In this document: in pieces, positions 1-9,166 of the stretch
How positions within the stretch are numbered: position 1 is the stretch's first letter
How the letters are laid out: each line of letters begins with the position of its first letter
Source: Comamonas sp. B21-038
Lineage (GTDB): Bacteria > Pseudomonadota > Gammaproteobacteria > Burkholderiales > Burkholderiaceae_C
DNA length: 64,000 bases
NCBI RefSeq assembly: GCF_022387135.1
Contig: NZ_CP092462.1
Coordinates: 992,001-1,056,000, forward strand
Direction of reading: 5' to 3'
The notes under the pieces: model-generated
The model's input: only the letters and a program-made list of their open reading frames with translations
What the model was told of the DNA's origin: nothing
Databases searched by the model: none
Program-made: the position numbers and the translations under genes

Positions 1-4
1 GCAT

Positions 5-931
5 ATGCGCACTCCTCTTGTTTTTATCGACGGCGACCAGGGCACCACCGGCCTGCAGATCCATGAGCGGCTGCGCGGGCGCTCCGGTATCCGCCTGCTG
101 ACCTTGCCTGCAGCGGAGCGCAAGAACGCCCAGCTCCGGGCCGAAGCCATCAATGCCTGCGACATCGCCATCCTCTGCCTGCCGGATGCAGCCGCTCGCG
201 AAGCGGTGCAGTCCATCGTCAACCCTGCCGTGCGGGTGATCGATGCCAGTTCGGCGCACCGCACCGAGGCCGATTGGGTATATGGTTTTCCGGAGATGTC
301 GGCAGCGCAGTCAGCGCGCATTGCGCAAGCCAGCCGGGTCAGCAACCCGGGCTGCTACCCGACCGGCGCGGTGGGCCTGCTGCTGCCGTTGGTGCAGGCC
401 GGGCTGCTGCCTGCCAGCTACCCCATCAGCGTGCATGCGGTATCGGGCTACTCCGGGCGCGGGCGCGCTGGGGTGGAGGCGCATGAGGGCGGTGGCGATA
501 CCCCGGCACCGGCCTTCCAGGTCTATGGGCTGGAGCTGGCGCACAAGCATGCGCCGGAGATTGCGCTGCACGCCGGTCTGGCCGCGCGCCCGCTGTTTGT
601 GCCAGCCTATGGCGCCTACCGCCAAGGCATTGTGCTGACGGTGCCGTTGGCCTTGCGCCTGCTGCCGCCCGGTGTGGATGCCGCTGCGCTGCAGGCCTGC
701 CTGGCGCGGCATTATGCGCAGGCGGCCGATGTGCAGGTCTTGTCGCTGGACGAGGCCAAAGCGCTCACGCAGCTGGATCCGCAACGGCTCAACGGCACGA
801 ATGCCATGCAGCTCAGCGTCTTCCATAACGAGGCGCAGGGCCAGGTGCTGCTGGCGGCTATTTTTGACAACCTGGGCAAAGGCGCATCGGGTGCGGCGGT
901 GCAGAACCTGGACCTGATGCTGGCGGCCTAG
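5..931 (+). CDS. argC: N-acetyl-gamma-glutamyl-phosphate reductase, type 2
   Basis: This 308-residue protein should reduce N-acetyl-glutamyl-5-phosphate to the semialdehyde with NADPH, the third step of arginine synthesis in the cytoplasm. The N-terminal dinucleotide-binding stretch reads [12 protein letters not shown] (about residues 8-19). The catalytic cysteine lies in SNPGCYPTG (Cys117). The length near 310, rather than about 345, and the GDQGTTG form place it in the short type 2 ArgC group. The ATG at 5 is the first possible start in the window, so an upstream start cannot be excluded. The next gene lies on the opposite strand, and no arginine genes are visible nearby. Confidence 0.95.
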   Translation: MRTPLVFIDGDQGTTGLQIHERLRGRSGIRLLTLPAAERKNAQLRAEAINACDIAILCLPDAAAREAVQSIVNPAVRVIDASSAHRTEADWVYGFPEMSAAQSARIAQASRVSNPGCYPTGAVGLLLPLVQAGLLPASYPISVHAVSGYSGRGRAGVEAHEGGGDTPAPAFQVYGLELAHKHAPEIALHAGLAARPLFVPAYGAYRQGIVLTVPLALRLLPPGVDAAALQACLARHYAQAADVQVLSLDEAKALTQLDPQRLNGTNAMQLSVFHNEAQGQVLLAAIFDNLGKGASGAAVQNLDLMLAA

Positions 932-946
932 GTCCGCGTCGCGTAT

Positions 947-1327
947 TTACGCGCTATCGCCCAGAAACTGCTCGGTTACCTGTTGGGCAAAGGGATCGGG
1001 GCCGCTGAGGGTCAGGCTCAGTTGCAGTGCGGGCTGCTGCGCGGCCTGGGGTGCCAGCAGCTGGCGTTGGCGCGCATCCCAGTGCAAGGCCAGCGCATCA
1101 CCGGCATCGTTTTGCAGCTGCAGGTCCAGATCCCAGGCATGGCCCTCTTCCAGCGCGCCGGGGGCGCCAAAGGCATCGCTGCACCAGGCCAGCAACTGCG
1201 TGACTTCAGCCGCCAGCGCGGGCCATTGGGCGGCCTTGGCATAGGCCATCGCATCCAGGCTGCTGATGCCCTCGCCGTCATCGCTGGTGTCAAAGTCCAA
1301 ATAGTCGAGCATGTGCGGGTTTTTCAT
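947..1327 (-). CDS. hypothetical protein, acidic, 126 aa
   Basis: I do not recognise a family. The 126-residue product is acidic at its N-terminus (DYLDFDTSDDGEG) and rich in Leu, Ala and Gln elsewhere. It has no signal peptide or membrane segment. It ends 15 bases from the argC stop in convergent orientation and is divergent from the ABC-type ATPase that follows, so it is probably a single-gene unit. Codon use matches its neighbours, which supports a real gene. Confidence 0.6.
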   Translation of the reverse strand: MKNPHMLDYLDFDTSDDGEGISSLDAMAYAKAAQWPALAAEVTQLLAWCSDAFGAPGALEEGHAWDLDLQLQNDAGDALALHWDARQRQLLAPQAAQQPALQLSLTLSGPDPFAQQVTEQFLGDSA

Positions 1328-1387
1328 CGATATGGCGGGATTTTATGCTATGTTTTTAGGAGTTAAGCAAGCAAGCCGGATACCCCT

Positions 1388-2023
1388 ATGAGCCTGGATT
1401 GGAATGCGCTGGATTTTTCATACCCGCAAGCGGGCCCGCTGCTGGCCGGCTGGCACTGGCAGGCCGCCCCCGGCCTGGTGCAGCTGGTCGACGGCTTGAG
1501 CGCCGGCAAGACCACCGCCTTGCAATTGCTGGCCGGGCAGTTGCAGGCCAGCGGCGGCAGTCTGCGGATCGATGGCCAGACAGCGCAGGCGCTCAACAGC
1601 GCTGGCCTGGTGTTCTGGCATGAGCCGCGCCTGCCTGCCACGATGCCAGCCGGAACGACGGTGGTGGCGGATTGGATCGCGCAGATGCGCCGCGACTGCC
1701 CGGGCTGGGATGAGGCACTTTTTGGGCAATGGCAAGCGGGCTTTGATCTGGCCCCGCATGGCGCCAAGCCTTTGCTGGCGCTGTCCACCGGCAGTCTGCG
1801 CAAGCTGGTCATCGCGCTGGGCCTGGCCAGTGGCGCCCGGCTGGTGCTGCTCGATGAGCCTACGTCGGGGCTGGACAAACCGGCGCTGAGTTTTCTGCGC
1901 GAGGCCTTGCAAGCGGCAGCCCCACCACTGGCCGCGCAGTGCCGCTACCTGGTTCTGGCGCATTACGAGCCCTTGCTGCCGGCAGGCGGGGCCGTGCAGG
2001 TCGTGGCGTTGCCGGCGCCATAG
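1388..2023 (+). CDS. ABC-type ATPase domain protein with a degenerate P-loop
   Basis: This 211-residue single-domain protein has the layout of an ABC transporter nucleotide-binding subunit. It shows a P-loop-like DGLSAGKTT (about residues 36-44), a signature-like LSTGSLRKL, a Walker B LVLLDEPTSGLD and an H-loop-like LVLAHYE. The first glycine of the classical Walker A motif is replaced by Asp and the LSGGQ motif is altered, although the GK[ST] core and the Walker B DE pair remain. No permease gene is adjacent; uppP follows 118 bases downstream. It could be a CcmA-like or orphan NBD whose partner lies elsewhere, and its substrate cannot be inferred. Confidence 0.75.
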   Translation: MSLDWNALDFSYPQAGPLLAGWHWQAAPGLVQLVDGLSAGKTTALQLLAGQLQASGGSLRIDGQTAQALNSAGLVFWHEPRLPATMPAGTTVVADWIAQMRRDCPGWDEALFGQWQAGFDLAPHGAKPLLALSTGSLRKLVIALGLASGARLVLLDEPTSGLDKPALSFLREALQAAAPPLAAQCRYLVLAHYEPLLPAGGAVQVVALPAP

Positions 2024-2141
2024 CAGGCAGGCAGGGGAGGGCGCTGCATTGTGTAAATTTTCGTGCGCGCTACGGGGCCAGCGCTGTGACGCGTGTTGGG
2101 CCGCTGGATAATCGGCACACCGATTTTTTGGAAAGACTGTT

Positions 2142-2969
2142 GTGGACACCTTGCTGTTGATCAAAGCCGCCATCATGGGCGTGGTGGAGGGGCTGACCGA
2201 GTTCTTGCCGATCTCCTCGACAGGGCATTTGATTTTGGCGGGCAGCCTGCTGGGATTCGACGATGCCAAGGCCAAGGTGTTCGACATTGCGATCCAGACC
2301 GGTGCCATCTTTGCGGTGATCCTGGTGTACTGGCAAAAGATCCGCAGCACCGTGGTGGCCCTGCCATCGAGCCGCCAGGCGCAGCGGTTTGCGCTCAATG
2401 TCTTCATCGGATTTTTGCCGGCGGTGGTGCTGGGCCTGTTGTTTGGCAAGTACATCAAAGCGCATTTGTTCACGCCGGTCGTGGTGGCCACCACCTTTAT
2501 CCTGGGCGGCTTTGTCATTCTCTGGGCCGAAAAGCGCCAGTCCGCCCATGTGCGGGTGCAGACCGTCGATGAGATGACGCCGCTCGATGCGCTCAAGGTG
2601 GGCCTGGTGCAGTGTCTGGCGATGATCCCCGGCACCAGCCGCAGCGGCTCGACCATCATCGGCGGCATGCTGATGGGCCTGTCGCGCCAGGCGGCCACCG
2701 ACTTTTCGTTCTTCCTCGCGATCCCTACCTTGATCGGCGCAGGGGTCTACAGCCTTTACAAGGAGCGCGCACTGCTGTCGATGGCCGACATCCCCATGTT
2801 CGCGACTGGTCTCATCTTCTCTTTCATCAGCGCCTGGCTGTGCGTGCGCTGGCTGCTGCGCTATATCGCCTCCAACAGTTTTGTGCCGTTTGCCTGGTAC
2901 CGCATCGTGTTTGGCATCATCGTGCTGGTGACGGCCTTCAGCGGCATGGTCAATTGGGTGGATTCCTGA
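2142..2969 (+). CDS. uppP: undecaprenyl-diphosphatase (UppP/BacA)
   Basis: This integral membrane phosphatase recycles undecaprenyl diphosphate to the monophosphate lipid carrier used for peptidoglycan and O-antigen synthesis. Both catalytic signatures are present: [15 protein letters not shown] near the N-terminus and [10 protein letters not shown] in the middle (about residue 165). Multiple hydrophobic helices fit the family, and 275 residues is the usual length. The start is GTG at 2142, because it directly precedes the family N-terminus [12 protein letters not shown] and no ATG in frame fits. A clear intrinsic terminator follows at 3001-3027. Confidence 0.96.
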   Translation: MDTLLLIKAAIMGVVEGLTEFLPISSTGHLILAGSLLGFDDAKAKVFDIAIQTGAIFAVILVYWQKIRSTVVALPSSRQAQRFALNVFIGFLPAVVLGLLFGKYIKAHLFTPVVVATTFILGGFVILWAEKRQSAHVRVQTVDEMTPLDALKVGLVQCLAMIPGTSRSGSTIIGGMLMGLSRQAATDFSFFLAIPTLIGAGVYSLYKERALLSMADIPMFATGLIFSFISAWLCVRWLLRYIASNSFVPFAWYRIVFGIIVLVTAFSGMVNWVDS

Positions 2970-3000
2970 TCGCGCAATGGCTTGCACCTCTTCACACTGA

Positions 3001-3027
3001 AGCCCGGCTCCACAGCCGGGCTTTTTT
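3001..3027 (+). terminator. intrinsic terminator after uppP
   Basis: A 9-bp perfect stem (AGCCCGGCT / AGCCGGGCT) with a 4-base loop is followed by six T residues, 32 bases after the uppP stop codon. Confidence 0.9.
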
Positions 3028-3116
3028 GTGCCCGTTTGCTCGCTGATGCAGTCGGGTCTGTGTCGCCAACATGTCTGTGCCCTCCAAGGCCTGGGGTTTG
3101 CCTGGGCTGCAGGTCT

Positions 3117-3171
3117 TGCGGTGATCTCTACAATTATCCATATTATGAACTTCTGTCCATATGGTGGATAA
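3117..3171 (+). promoter_or_regulatory. promoter and dyad operator of the cupin-SDR-Bug operon
   Basis: A plausible sigma-70 promoter is TTGCGG (3117-3122), an 18-base spacer, then TATTAT (3141-3146). It overlaps an inverted repeat, TTATCCA (3134-3140) with TGGATAA (3165-3171), and encloses a perfect 8-bp palindrome CCATATGG (3157-3164). The right arm abuts the ATG of the cupin gene. Such a dyad over the -10 and start region suggests a repressor site. The regulator is not encoded in this window as far as I can tell, so the function is inferred. Confidence 0.5.
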
Positions 3172-3699
3172 ATGCCCGTAGAAAGCCCCGACCAGACCCC
3201 GTTGATGCCCTACCAGTACCCGAACCCGCCCGATGCGCTGCCCGAGATCGTGGTGGAGAGCGCCATCCCCACCGATGACCGGCTGTGGGTGCCGCAGGCG
3301 GAGAATGTCTGGTTCCGTCCCCTGTGCCTCAATGCCAGCCAGGGCTACTGGATGAACCTGCTCAAGGTGCGCAAGTCCGGCGTGCTCAGCCGCCACCGCC
3401 ACCCGCAGGCGGTGCATGGCTTTGTGCTCAAGGGCCGCTGGAAATACCTGGAACACGACTGGTGGGCCAAGGAAGGCAGCTATGTGTTCGAACCCCCCGG
3501 CGAGACCCACACCTTGTACGTGCCCGAAGACTGCGAGGAAATGATCACCTACTTCCAGGTCAACGGTGTCATGTATTACACCGATCCCTGGGGCAAGGGC
3601 ATGGGCTTTGAGGACGTGTTCACCAAGATAGAGATGTGCCGCAAGCACTTCGAGGCCGTTGGCCTGGGCGCGGATTACACCAACCAGTTCATTCGCTGA
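3172..3699 (+). CDS. cupin protein, 2,4'-dihydroxyacetophenone dioxygenase-like
   Basis: This 175-residue single-domain cupin carries metal-binding residues in the two motifs: HRHPQAVHGFVL for motif 1 and EPPGETHTL for motif 2. The general pattern (PLCLN..QGYWMNLLKVRKSGVLSRHRHP) is that of the 2,4'-dihydroxyacetophenone dioxygenase family, non-haem Fe enzymes that cleave a C-C bond in hydroxylated aryl ketones. The real substrate is unknown. It is the first gene of a tight operon: its TGA is one base before the ATG of the next SDR gene. The dyad promoter upstream suggests inducible expression. Confidence 0.75.
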   Translation: MPVESPDQTPLMPYQYPNPPDALPEIVVESAIPTDDRLWVPQAENVWFRPLCLNASQGYWMNLLKVRKSGVLSRHRHPQAVHGFVLKGRWKYLEHDWWAKEGSYVFEPPGETHTLYVPEDCEEMITYFQVNGVMYYTDPWGKGMGFEDVFTKIEMCRKHFEAVGLGADYTNQFIR

Positions 3700-3700
3700 C

Positions 3701-4438
3701 ATGGCCGATTGCAGCTACCAATTTGGCGGCCGGGTGGCCGTGGTGACCGGCGGCGCCAGCGGCATTGGTGCCAGCCTGGTGCAGGCCCTGCAGCAGGCGG
3801 GCGCGCGGGCGGCGGTCTGGGATCTGCAGCCGCCTGCCGCAGCAGGCGCCGGCGACGCGCTGTTCTGCCGGGTCGATGTGACCGAGCCAGCCAGCATCCA
3901 GGCTGCGCTGGCGCAGACCCTGGCCCGCCTGGGCCGTGTGGACATGCTGATCAACAGCGCCGGCATCACCGGGCCCACGATGGCACTGGATGCGTTTGAC
4001 GATGCTGTCTGGCAGCGGGTGATTGCGATCAACCTGGTGGGCGTCTACAACGTCTGCAAGGCCGTGGTGCCGGTGCTGCGCACCCAGGGCTATGGCCGGG
4101 TGGTGAACATTGCGTCGCTCGCGGGCAAGGAAGGCACGCCCAATGCATCGGCCTACAGCGCGGCCAAGGCCGGGGTGTTGGCGCTGACCAAGTCGCTGGG
4201 CAAGGAGCTGGCGGGCAGTGGTGTGCTGGTCAATGCGGTAGCGCCGGCGGCGGTGCGCACGCCGATTCTGGAGCAGATGGCCCCCGAGCATGTGGCCACG
4301 ATGGTCGCCAAGAGTCCGATGGGGCGCCTGGGCGAGCCCGAGGAGATTGCCGCCCAGGTGCTATGGCTGGCGTCGGATGCCTGCTCATTCAGCACAGGCG
4401 CGGTGTTTGATGTATCCGGTGGACGTGCGACCTATTGA
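3701..4438 (+). CDS. short-chain dehydrogenase/reductase (SDR)
   Basis: A classical SDR of 245 residues using NAD(P). The Rossmann glycine motif TGGASGIG sits near residue 16, followed by the NSAG motif and the catalytic YSAAK pair with the upstream serine in NIASLAG. I start it at the ATG at 3701, one base after the cupin stop, rather than at the upstream in-frame start at 3659, which would overlap the cupin gene by 41 bases. The C-terminus FDVSGGRATY is typical for the family. Coupling to the cupin and the Bug protein suggests one catabolic pathway, with the substrate undetermined. Confidence 0.88.
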   Translation: MADCSYQFGGRVAVVTGGASGIGASLVQALQQAGARAAVWDLQPPAAAGAGDALFCRVDVTEPASIQAALAQTLARLGRVDMLINSAGITGPTMALDAFDDAVWQRVIAINLVGVYNVCKAVVPVLRTQGYGRVVNIASLAGKEGTPNASAYSAAKAGVLALTKSLGKELAGSGVLVNAVAPAAVRTPILEQMAPEHVATMVAKSPMGRLGEPEEIAAQVLWLASDACSFSTGAVFDVSGGRATY

Positions 4439-4471
4439 AACTGCACGACAAAGTAAAAAGCAGGAGACGGT

Positions 4472-5452
4472 ATGAACATGAACAAAACGCGCCGCAGCGC
4501 CATGGGCTTTGTCGCCGCCGGTGCCAGCGCTGTGCTGATGGGCATCAGCGGCTGGGCGGCGGCGGCGGACTTTCCGGCGCGCCAGATCGAGCTGATCGTG
4601 CCCTTCCAGCCTGGTGGCGGCACCGACGGCGTGGCCCGCGCCTTTGGTGAGGCGGCGCGCAAGCACATTCCGCAAAGCGTGGTGGTGATCAACAAACCCG
4701 GAGCCAGCGGCGCCATCGGTTGGACCGACATGATCAATGCGAAGCCCGACGGCTACAAGCTGGCCGTGGTGACGGTGGAGCTGGTCACCCTCAAGCCGAT
4801 GGGACTGGCCAAGTTCTCGTACGACGATGTGCAGCCCATCATCCAGTTCAACGCCGACCCGGCCGCGATCACCGTGCGTGCCGATGCGCCGTGGAACACG
4901 ATTGAGGAGTTCCTCGCCGCTTCGAAGAAGGAGCCCGGCAAGATGGGCGTGGGCAATGCCGGCAATGGCTCGATCTGGCACTTTGCAGCCACCGCGCTGG
5001 GCGACAAGATCGGCATCAAGTTCAACCACATTCCATTCCAGGGAGCAGGCCCGGCCGTGCTGGCGCTGATGGGCGGCCACGTCGATGCGGTGGCGGTGAG
5101 CCCGGCCGAAGTGGCCCAGCAGCTGCAGGCCGGCAAGCTCAAGATGCTGACCGTGATGGCCGACCAGCGCGTCAAGAACTTTGACAAGGTGCCCACGTTG
5201 AAGGAAAAGGGCATCGACCTGAGCATTGGCACCTGGCGCGGCATTGCCGGCCCCAAGAAGCTGCCGGCCGATGTGCTGGATTACCTCAAGACGGCCGCCA
5301 AGAAGACGGTGGATGAGCCCGCCTTCCAGGAGGTGCTGGCCAAGCAGAACCTGGGCTTTGTCTATGCCGACGACCAGGGTTTCCGCAACCAGATGATGAA
5401 GGATGCGAGCTATTTCGCAGACCTGATCAAACTGCTGGACATGAAGAACTGA
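4472..5452 (+). CDS. Bug/TctC-type periplasmic solute-binding protein
   Basis: This 326-residue protein belongs to the tripartite tricarboxylate transporter receptor (Bug) family, which is greatly expanded in Burkholderiales. It has a cleavable signal peptide ending near GWAAAADFPAR (about residues 25-35). The mature start IELIVPFQPGGGTD and the later KPGASGAIGW are diagnostic. It would bind a small carboxylate in the periplasm. No TctA/TctB membrane genes are adjacent, which is usual for orphan Bug proteins. Its position between two SDR genes links it to uptake or sensing of the substrate handled by this operon. Confidence 0.92.
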   Translation: MNMNKTRRSAMGFVAAGASAVLMGISGWAAAADFPARQIELIVPFQPGGGTDGVARAFGEAARKHIPQSVVVINKPGASGAIGWTDMINAKPDGYKLAVVTVELVTLKPMGLAKFSYDDVQPIIQFNADPAAITVRADAPWNTIEEFLAASKKEPGKMGVGNAGNGSIWHFAATALGDKIGIKFNHIPFQGAGPAVLALMGGHVDAVAVSPAEVAQQLQAGKLKMLTVMADQRVKNFDKVPTLKEKGIDLSIGTWRGIAGPKKLPADVLDYLKTAAKKTVDEPAFQEVLAKQNLGFVYADDQGFRNQMMKDASYFADLIKLLDMKN

Positions 5453-5466
5453 GCCCCAAGCGAGTG

Positions 5467-6201
5467 ATGCGAGTGATGACTACGACCTACCAGAAAGACC
5501 TGTTGACAGGCAAGACTGCCTTGGTGGCTGGTGCCACCCAAGGCATTGGCGCGGTGATTGCCAACCATTTGGCCGCGCTGGGCGCGCGTGTGATTGCGCT
5601 GGGCCTGGGCGACGGCGACGGCACGCTCGATGCCGGGGTGGAAGTGCGCCAGGCCGATGTCACCCGCCAGGCCGATCTGGATGGGGCGCTGGCCGATCTG
5701 GACGAACTCGACATCGTCTTCAACTGCGCGGGCATCATCAAGCGCGGCCTGGAGCACGATGTGGAGGTTTTCCAGCGCGTGCTGGAGGTGAACCTGACCG
5801 GCACCATGCGGGTCTGCACCGCCACGCGCGACAAGCTGCGTGCCCGGCGCGGCTGCATTGTCAACACCGCATCGATGCTGACTTTCTTCGGCGGCGGCCT
5901 GGTGCCCGGCTATGCGGCCAGCAAGGGGGGTATTGGCCAGCTGACCAAGTCGCTCGCGATTGCCTATGCGGCCGACGGCATCCGGGTGAACGCGATTGCC
6001 CCAGGCTGGATTGCGACGCCGCTGACCCAGGCGCTGCAGGACGACCCGGCCCGTTCAGGCCCCATCCTCGCGCGCACGCCCCTGGGGCGCTGGGGCACCC
6101 CGCAGGATGTGGCGCAGGCAGCGGTGTTCCTCTGCACGCCGGCGGCCAGTTTCATGACCGGGGTGGTGCTGCCGGTCGATGGCGGCTACATGGTGACCTG
6201 A
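5467..6201 (+). CDS. short-chain dehydrogenase/reductase (SDR)
   Basis: A second SDR, about 240 residues, in the same operon. It has the cofactor motif AGATQGIG, the NCAG motif, the catalytic serine in NTASM and YAASK as the Tyr/Lys pair. The C-terminal VLPVDGGYMVT is standard for the family. Clustered start codons (GTG 5464, ATG 5467, ATG 5476) leave the exact start open; the protein clearly begins by MTTTYQKDLLTGK at 5476. It is only distantly similar to the SDR at 3701, so the pair may catalyse two different steps. A bidirectional terminator closes the operon. Confidence 0.87.
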   Translation: MRVMTTTYQKDLLTGKTALVAGATQGIGAVIANHLAALGARVIALGLGDGDGTLDAGVEVRQADVTRQADLDGALADLDELDIVFNCAGIIKRGLEHDVEVFQRVLEVNLTGTMRVCTATRDKLRARRGCIVNTASMLTFFGGGLVPGYAASKGGIGQLTKSLAIAYAADGIRVNAIAPGWIATPLTQALQDDPARSGPILARTPLGRWGTPQDVAQAAVFLCTPAASFMTGVVLPVDGGYMVT

Positions 6202-6265
6202 GCGCGTAAACACCTTCCCTGGCGGGCGCCCGCAAGGGCGGTGGCTGCACGCTCTCTTTGAAAGG

Positions 6266-6302
6266 AAAAATGCCCTCGGCCAAGGTGGCCGAGGGCATTT
6301 TT
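6266..6302. terminator. bidirectional terminator between the SDR operon and tolA
   Basis: A 16-bp perfect stem with a 5-base loop is flanked by A-tract and T-tract on both sides. It can terminate the plus-strand SDR operon and the minus-strand tol operon alike. Confidence 0.92.
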
Positions 6303-6322
6303 TCAGGAAGACGAACAGGTCT

Positions 6323-7492
6323 TCAGTCCTTGGGGCGGAAGCCAATGACCAGGCTGGAAGGCACCCGGCCATCGGTGTCGCGCGGCAGGGTCTCGGTCTT
6401 GTGCATGGCGCGGACGACGGCATCGTCCCAGGCCTTGTTGCCGCTGGACTTGGTGACGCGCACACCCACGATGGTGCCATCCGGGGCGGCGCGCACTTCC
6501 AGCTCGGCCCGCGGATTGCCCTGAATGTCATCCGGGAAGGTGATGTTGGGGCGCACCTTGGCGGCCACCTTTCCGCCATAGCCGGCCGATGGGCCACCCT
6601 GGCCGCTGGCGGTGCCCGAGGTCGAGCCGCCCTGGCTGCTGCCGCTGGCGCCTGCCGCACCGGCCATGCCCGCCATACGTGCCAGATTGGCCTGGCGCTG
6701 GGCCTCGGCGGCCTTGGCATCGGCGGCGGCCTTGGCTTTGGCGTCTGCCGCGGCCTTGGCCTTGGCATCGGCGGCAGCCTTGGCCTTCGCGTCGGCTGCA
6801 GCTTTGGCTTTGGCGTCGGCTTCTGCCTTGGCTTTTTCTGCCTTCTCGCGTTCGGCCTTGTCCTTCTCCGCCTTCTCGCGGGCGTCCTTTTCCTTCTGCA
6901 GACGGTCCTTCTTGTCCTGCTCGGCCTGCTTCTTGCGGTCGGCTTCCTTGCGGTCCCGCTCCGCCTTTTCGGCCTTTTCGCGGGCGTCCTTTTCCTTTTG
7001 CAGGCGTTCCTGGCGCTCTTCTTCCAGGCGCTCCTTCCTGTCCTGCTCGGCCTGTTTCTTGCGCTCGGCTTCCTTGCGCTGGGCCAGTTCACGCTCCTTT
7101 TGCTCGCGCTGCTTGGCTTCCTGCTCCTTTTTCTTGCGCAGCGCAATCTCGGACTCGCGGTCATCCTCGTCCGGCACGGCGGCCACGGGTTTGGGCGTGG
7201 TCACGGCCGGGGCAGGTGCGGGCGGGGGAGGCGGCGGCACCGGTGCCGGTGGTGGCGGTGCCACGGGCGGAGGCGGTGGGGGCGGCGTCAGTGGTGCGGG
7301 CGCAGCCTGCTCATTGGTGGGCGCCCATAGCTCGGCCTCGACCGAGGGCTGGTCGCTGTCGCGCGGGTTGCGCACGGTCCAGAGCAGGGCGACGACCACC
7401 AGCAGGTGGGCGGCAGTCGCCACTGCCCAGGATTTGGTCCGGGACGGTGGACGGGGTGGAGCAAGCTGATCGCGCTCTTGACGAGGGGACAT
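6323..7492 (-). CDS. tolA: Tol-Pal system protein TolA
   Basis: TolA spans the periplasm and couples the TolQR motor to TolB/Pal at the outer membrane during division. The 389-residue protein has one N-terminal membrane anchor (SWAVATAAHLLVVVALLWTV), a Pro-rich segment, a long charged coiled coil of Lys/Glu/Arg and Ala-Lys-Ala-type repeats (about residues 110-270), a Gly/Ser linker and a C-terminal TolA/TonB-like domain (ELEVRAAPDGTIVGVRVTKS). It follows tolR by 11 bases. The tolB gene expected next is absent; a terminator lies 20 bases beyond the stop. Confidence 0.95.
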   Translation of the reverse strand: MSPRQERDQLAPPRPPSRTKSWAVATAAHLLVVVALLWTVRNPRDSDQPSVEAELWAPTNEQAAPAPLTPPPPPPPVAPPPPAPVPPPPPPAPAPAVTTPKPVAAVPDEDDRESEIALRKKKEQEAKQREQKERELAQRKEAERKKQAEQDRKERLEEERQERLQKEKDAREKAEKAERDRKEADRKKQAEQDKKDRLQKEKDAREKAEKDKAEREKAEKAKAEADAKAKAAADAKAKAAADAKAKAAADAKAKAAADAKAAEAQRQANLARMAGMAGAAGASGSSQGGSTSGTASGQGGPSAGYGGKVAAKVRPNITFPDDIQGNPRAELEVRAAPDGTIVGVRVTKSSGNKAWDDAVVRAMHKTETLPRDTDGRVPSSLVIGFRPKD

Positions 7493-7503
7493 GGCGACTC
7501 TTC

Positions 7504-7938
<435 letters not shown>

Positions 7939-7955
7939 GGCTGTTTCCTTTGTAT

Positions 7956-8654
7956 TTAGTGCGCTGCGTGCAGCGGCTGGGCGCCCAGGTTGCGCTGCAA
8001 GATGTTGGAGAACTCTTCGATGAAGGTTTCCTGCTGGCTGGCGATGCGGTCAATGCCGCTGGAGAAGCGGTTGTAGGCGGTCACGGCGGGAATGGCCGCG
8101 AACAGACCCATCGCAGTGGCCACCAGGGCTTCAGCAATGCCGGGCGCAACGGTAGCCAGGGTGATCTGCTCCATGCTGGCAAATCCGGTGAAGGCGTGCA
8201 TCACGCCCCAGACGGTGCCGAACAGGCCGACGTACGGAGAGACGGAGCCGATCGTGCCCAGCAGCGACAGGCCCGATTCGATCTCGTCCATCTCGCGCTG
8301 GAAGCTCGCGCGCATGGCACGGCGGGTGCCGTCCAGCAAGGTGTCGGGGTTGGTGATGTGGCGCTCGCGCAGTTTCTGGTACTCGCGCATGCCGCTGGCA
8401 AAGATGCGTTCCATCGGGCCGCAGGCTTTGACGTTGTGCATCGCGTTCTGGTAGAGCTCGTTGAGGCTGGAGCCGGACCAGAAGTCGCTCTCGAAGGTCT
8501 CATTCTTGTTCTTGATGGCTTTGAGCATGCCGACCTTGCGCAGGATCGTTGCCCAGCAGGCGACCGAGGCGGCCACCAGGATCAGCATCACGAGTTGCAC
8601 CACCCAGCTGGCGTGCAAGACCAGGCTGGCAATGGACATTTCTTGGGAATTCAT
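7956..8654 (-). CDS. tolQ: Tol-Pal system protein TolQ (ExbB family)
   Basis: This 232-residue polytopic inner-membrane protein forms the proton channel with TolR. It has an N-terminal transmembrane helix (LVMLILVAASVACWATILRK) and two further helices around VGLFGTVWGVMHAF and ATAMGLFAAIPAV, both conserved TolQ/ExbB signatures. Its ATG overlaps the ybgC stop codon by four bases (ATGA at 8651-8654), showing translational coupling. Confidence 0.96.
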   Translation of the reverse strand: MNSQEMSIASLVLHASWVVQLVMLILVAASVACWATILRKVGMLKAIKNKNETFESDFWSGSSLNELYQNAMHNVKACGPMERIFASGMREYQKLRERHITNPDTLLDGTRRAMRASFQREMDEIESGLSLLGTIGSVSPYVGLFGTVWGVMHAFTGFASMEQITLATVAPGIAEALVATAMGLFAAIPAVTAYNRFSSGIDRIASQQETFIEEFSNILQRNLGAQPLHAAH

Positions 8655-9064
8655 GAGATGGTTTGGATCAGGGTTTGAGGAATTCTTGCCGGGCGCATGC
8701 TGACAGCGTCGACCCAGCCGATACGAATTGTGCCCTCACACAGCAGTTGAGGTGTATCTGTTGGTTGCTTCTGTTTTAAGAGCACCCGCTGTGTGATCTG
8801 CATGGAGGCGCGCCCCGCATCTTGGAGTTCTGCGGTGACGATGAGTTCATCGTCCAGGCGAGCAGGTTGTAAATATTTGATAGTCGCTTCACTGACCACG
8901 AACATGCCGCCGACCTGCTCGCGCAGGCGCTGCTGCTCCAGTCCCAGCGAGCGCAGCCATTCGGTGCGGCCCCGCTCCATGAACTTGAGGTAGTTCGCGT
9001 AGAAGACGATGCCGCCGGCATCGGTGTCTTCCCAGTAAATGCGGATGGGGAACTCAAAGGCCAT
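8651..9064 (-). CDS. ybgC: Tol-Pal associated acyl-CoA thioesterase YbgC
   Basis: A hot-dog fold thioesterase of 137 residues. The active-site aspartate lies in the family motif YWEDTDAGGIVFYANYLKF near the N-terminus. YbgC enzymes hydrolyse acyl-CoA or acyl-ACP thioesters and are thought to link the Tol complex to phospholipid metabolism. It is the first gene of ybgC-tolQ-tolR-tolA and overlaps tolQ by four bases. Confidence 0.94.
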   Translation of the reverse strand: MAFEFPIRIYWEDTDAGGIVFYANYLKFMERGRTEWLRSLGLEQQRLREQVGGMFVVSEATIKYLQPARLDDELIVTAELQDAGRASMQITQRVLLKQKQPTDTPQLLCEGTIRIGWVDAVSMRPARIPQTLIQTIS

Positions 9065-9166
9065 GGATATAGCCTTTCAAATTGGCTCTATAACGAAGAA
9101 ACAGCGCAGTGCCGCGCGGATCCTCGTGCGAGGATGCTGGCAGAGAGCGGCGCGCAGCGGTCATCA

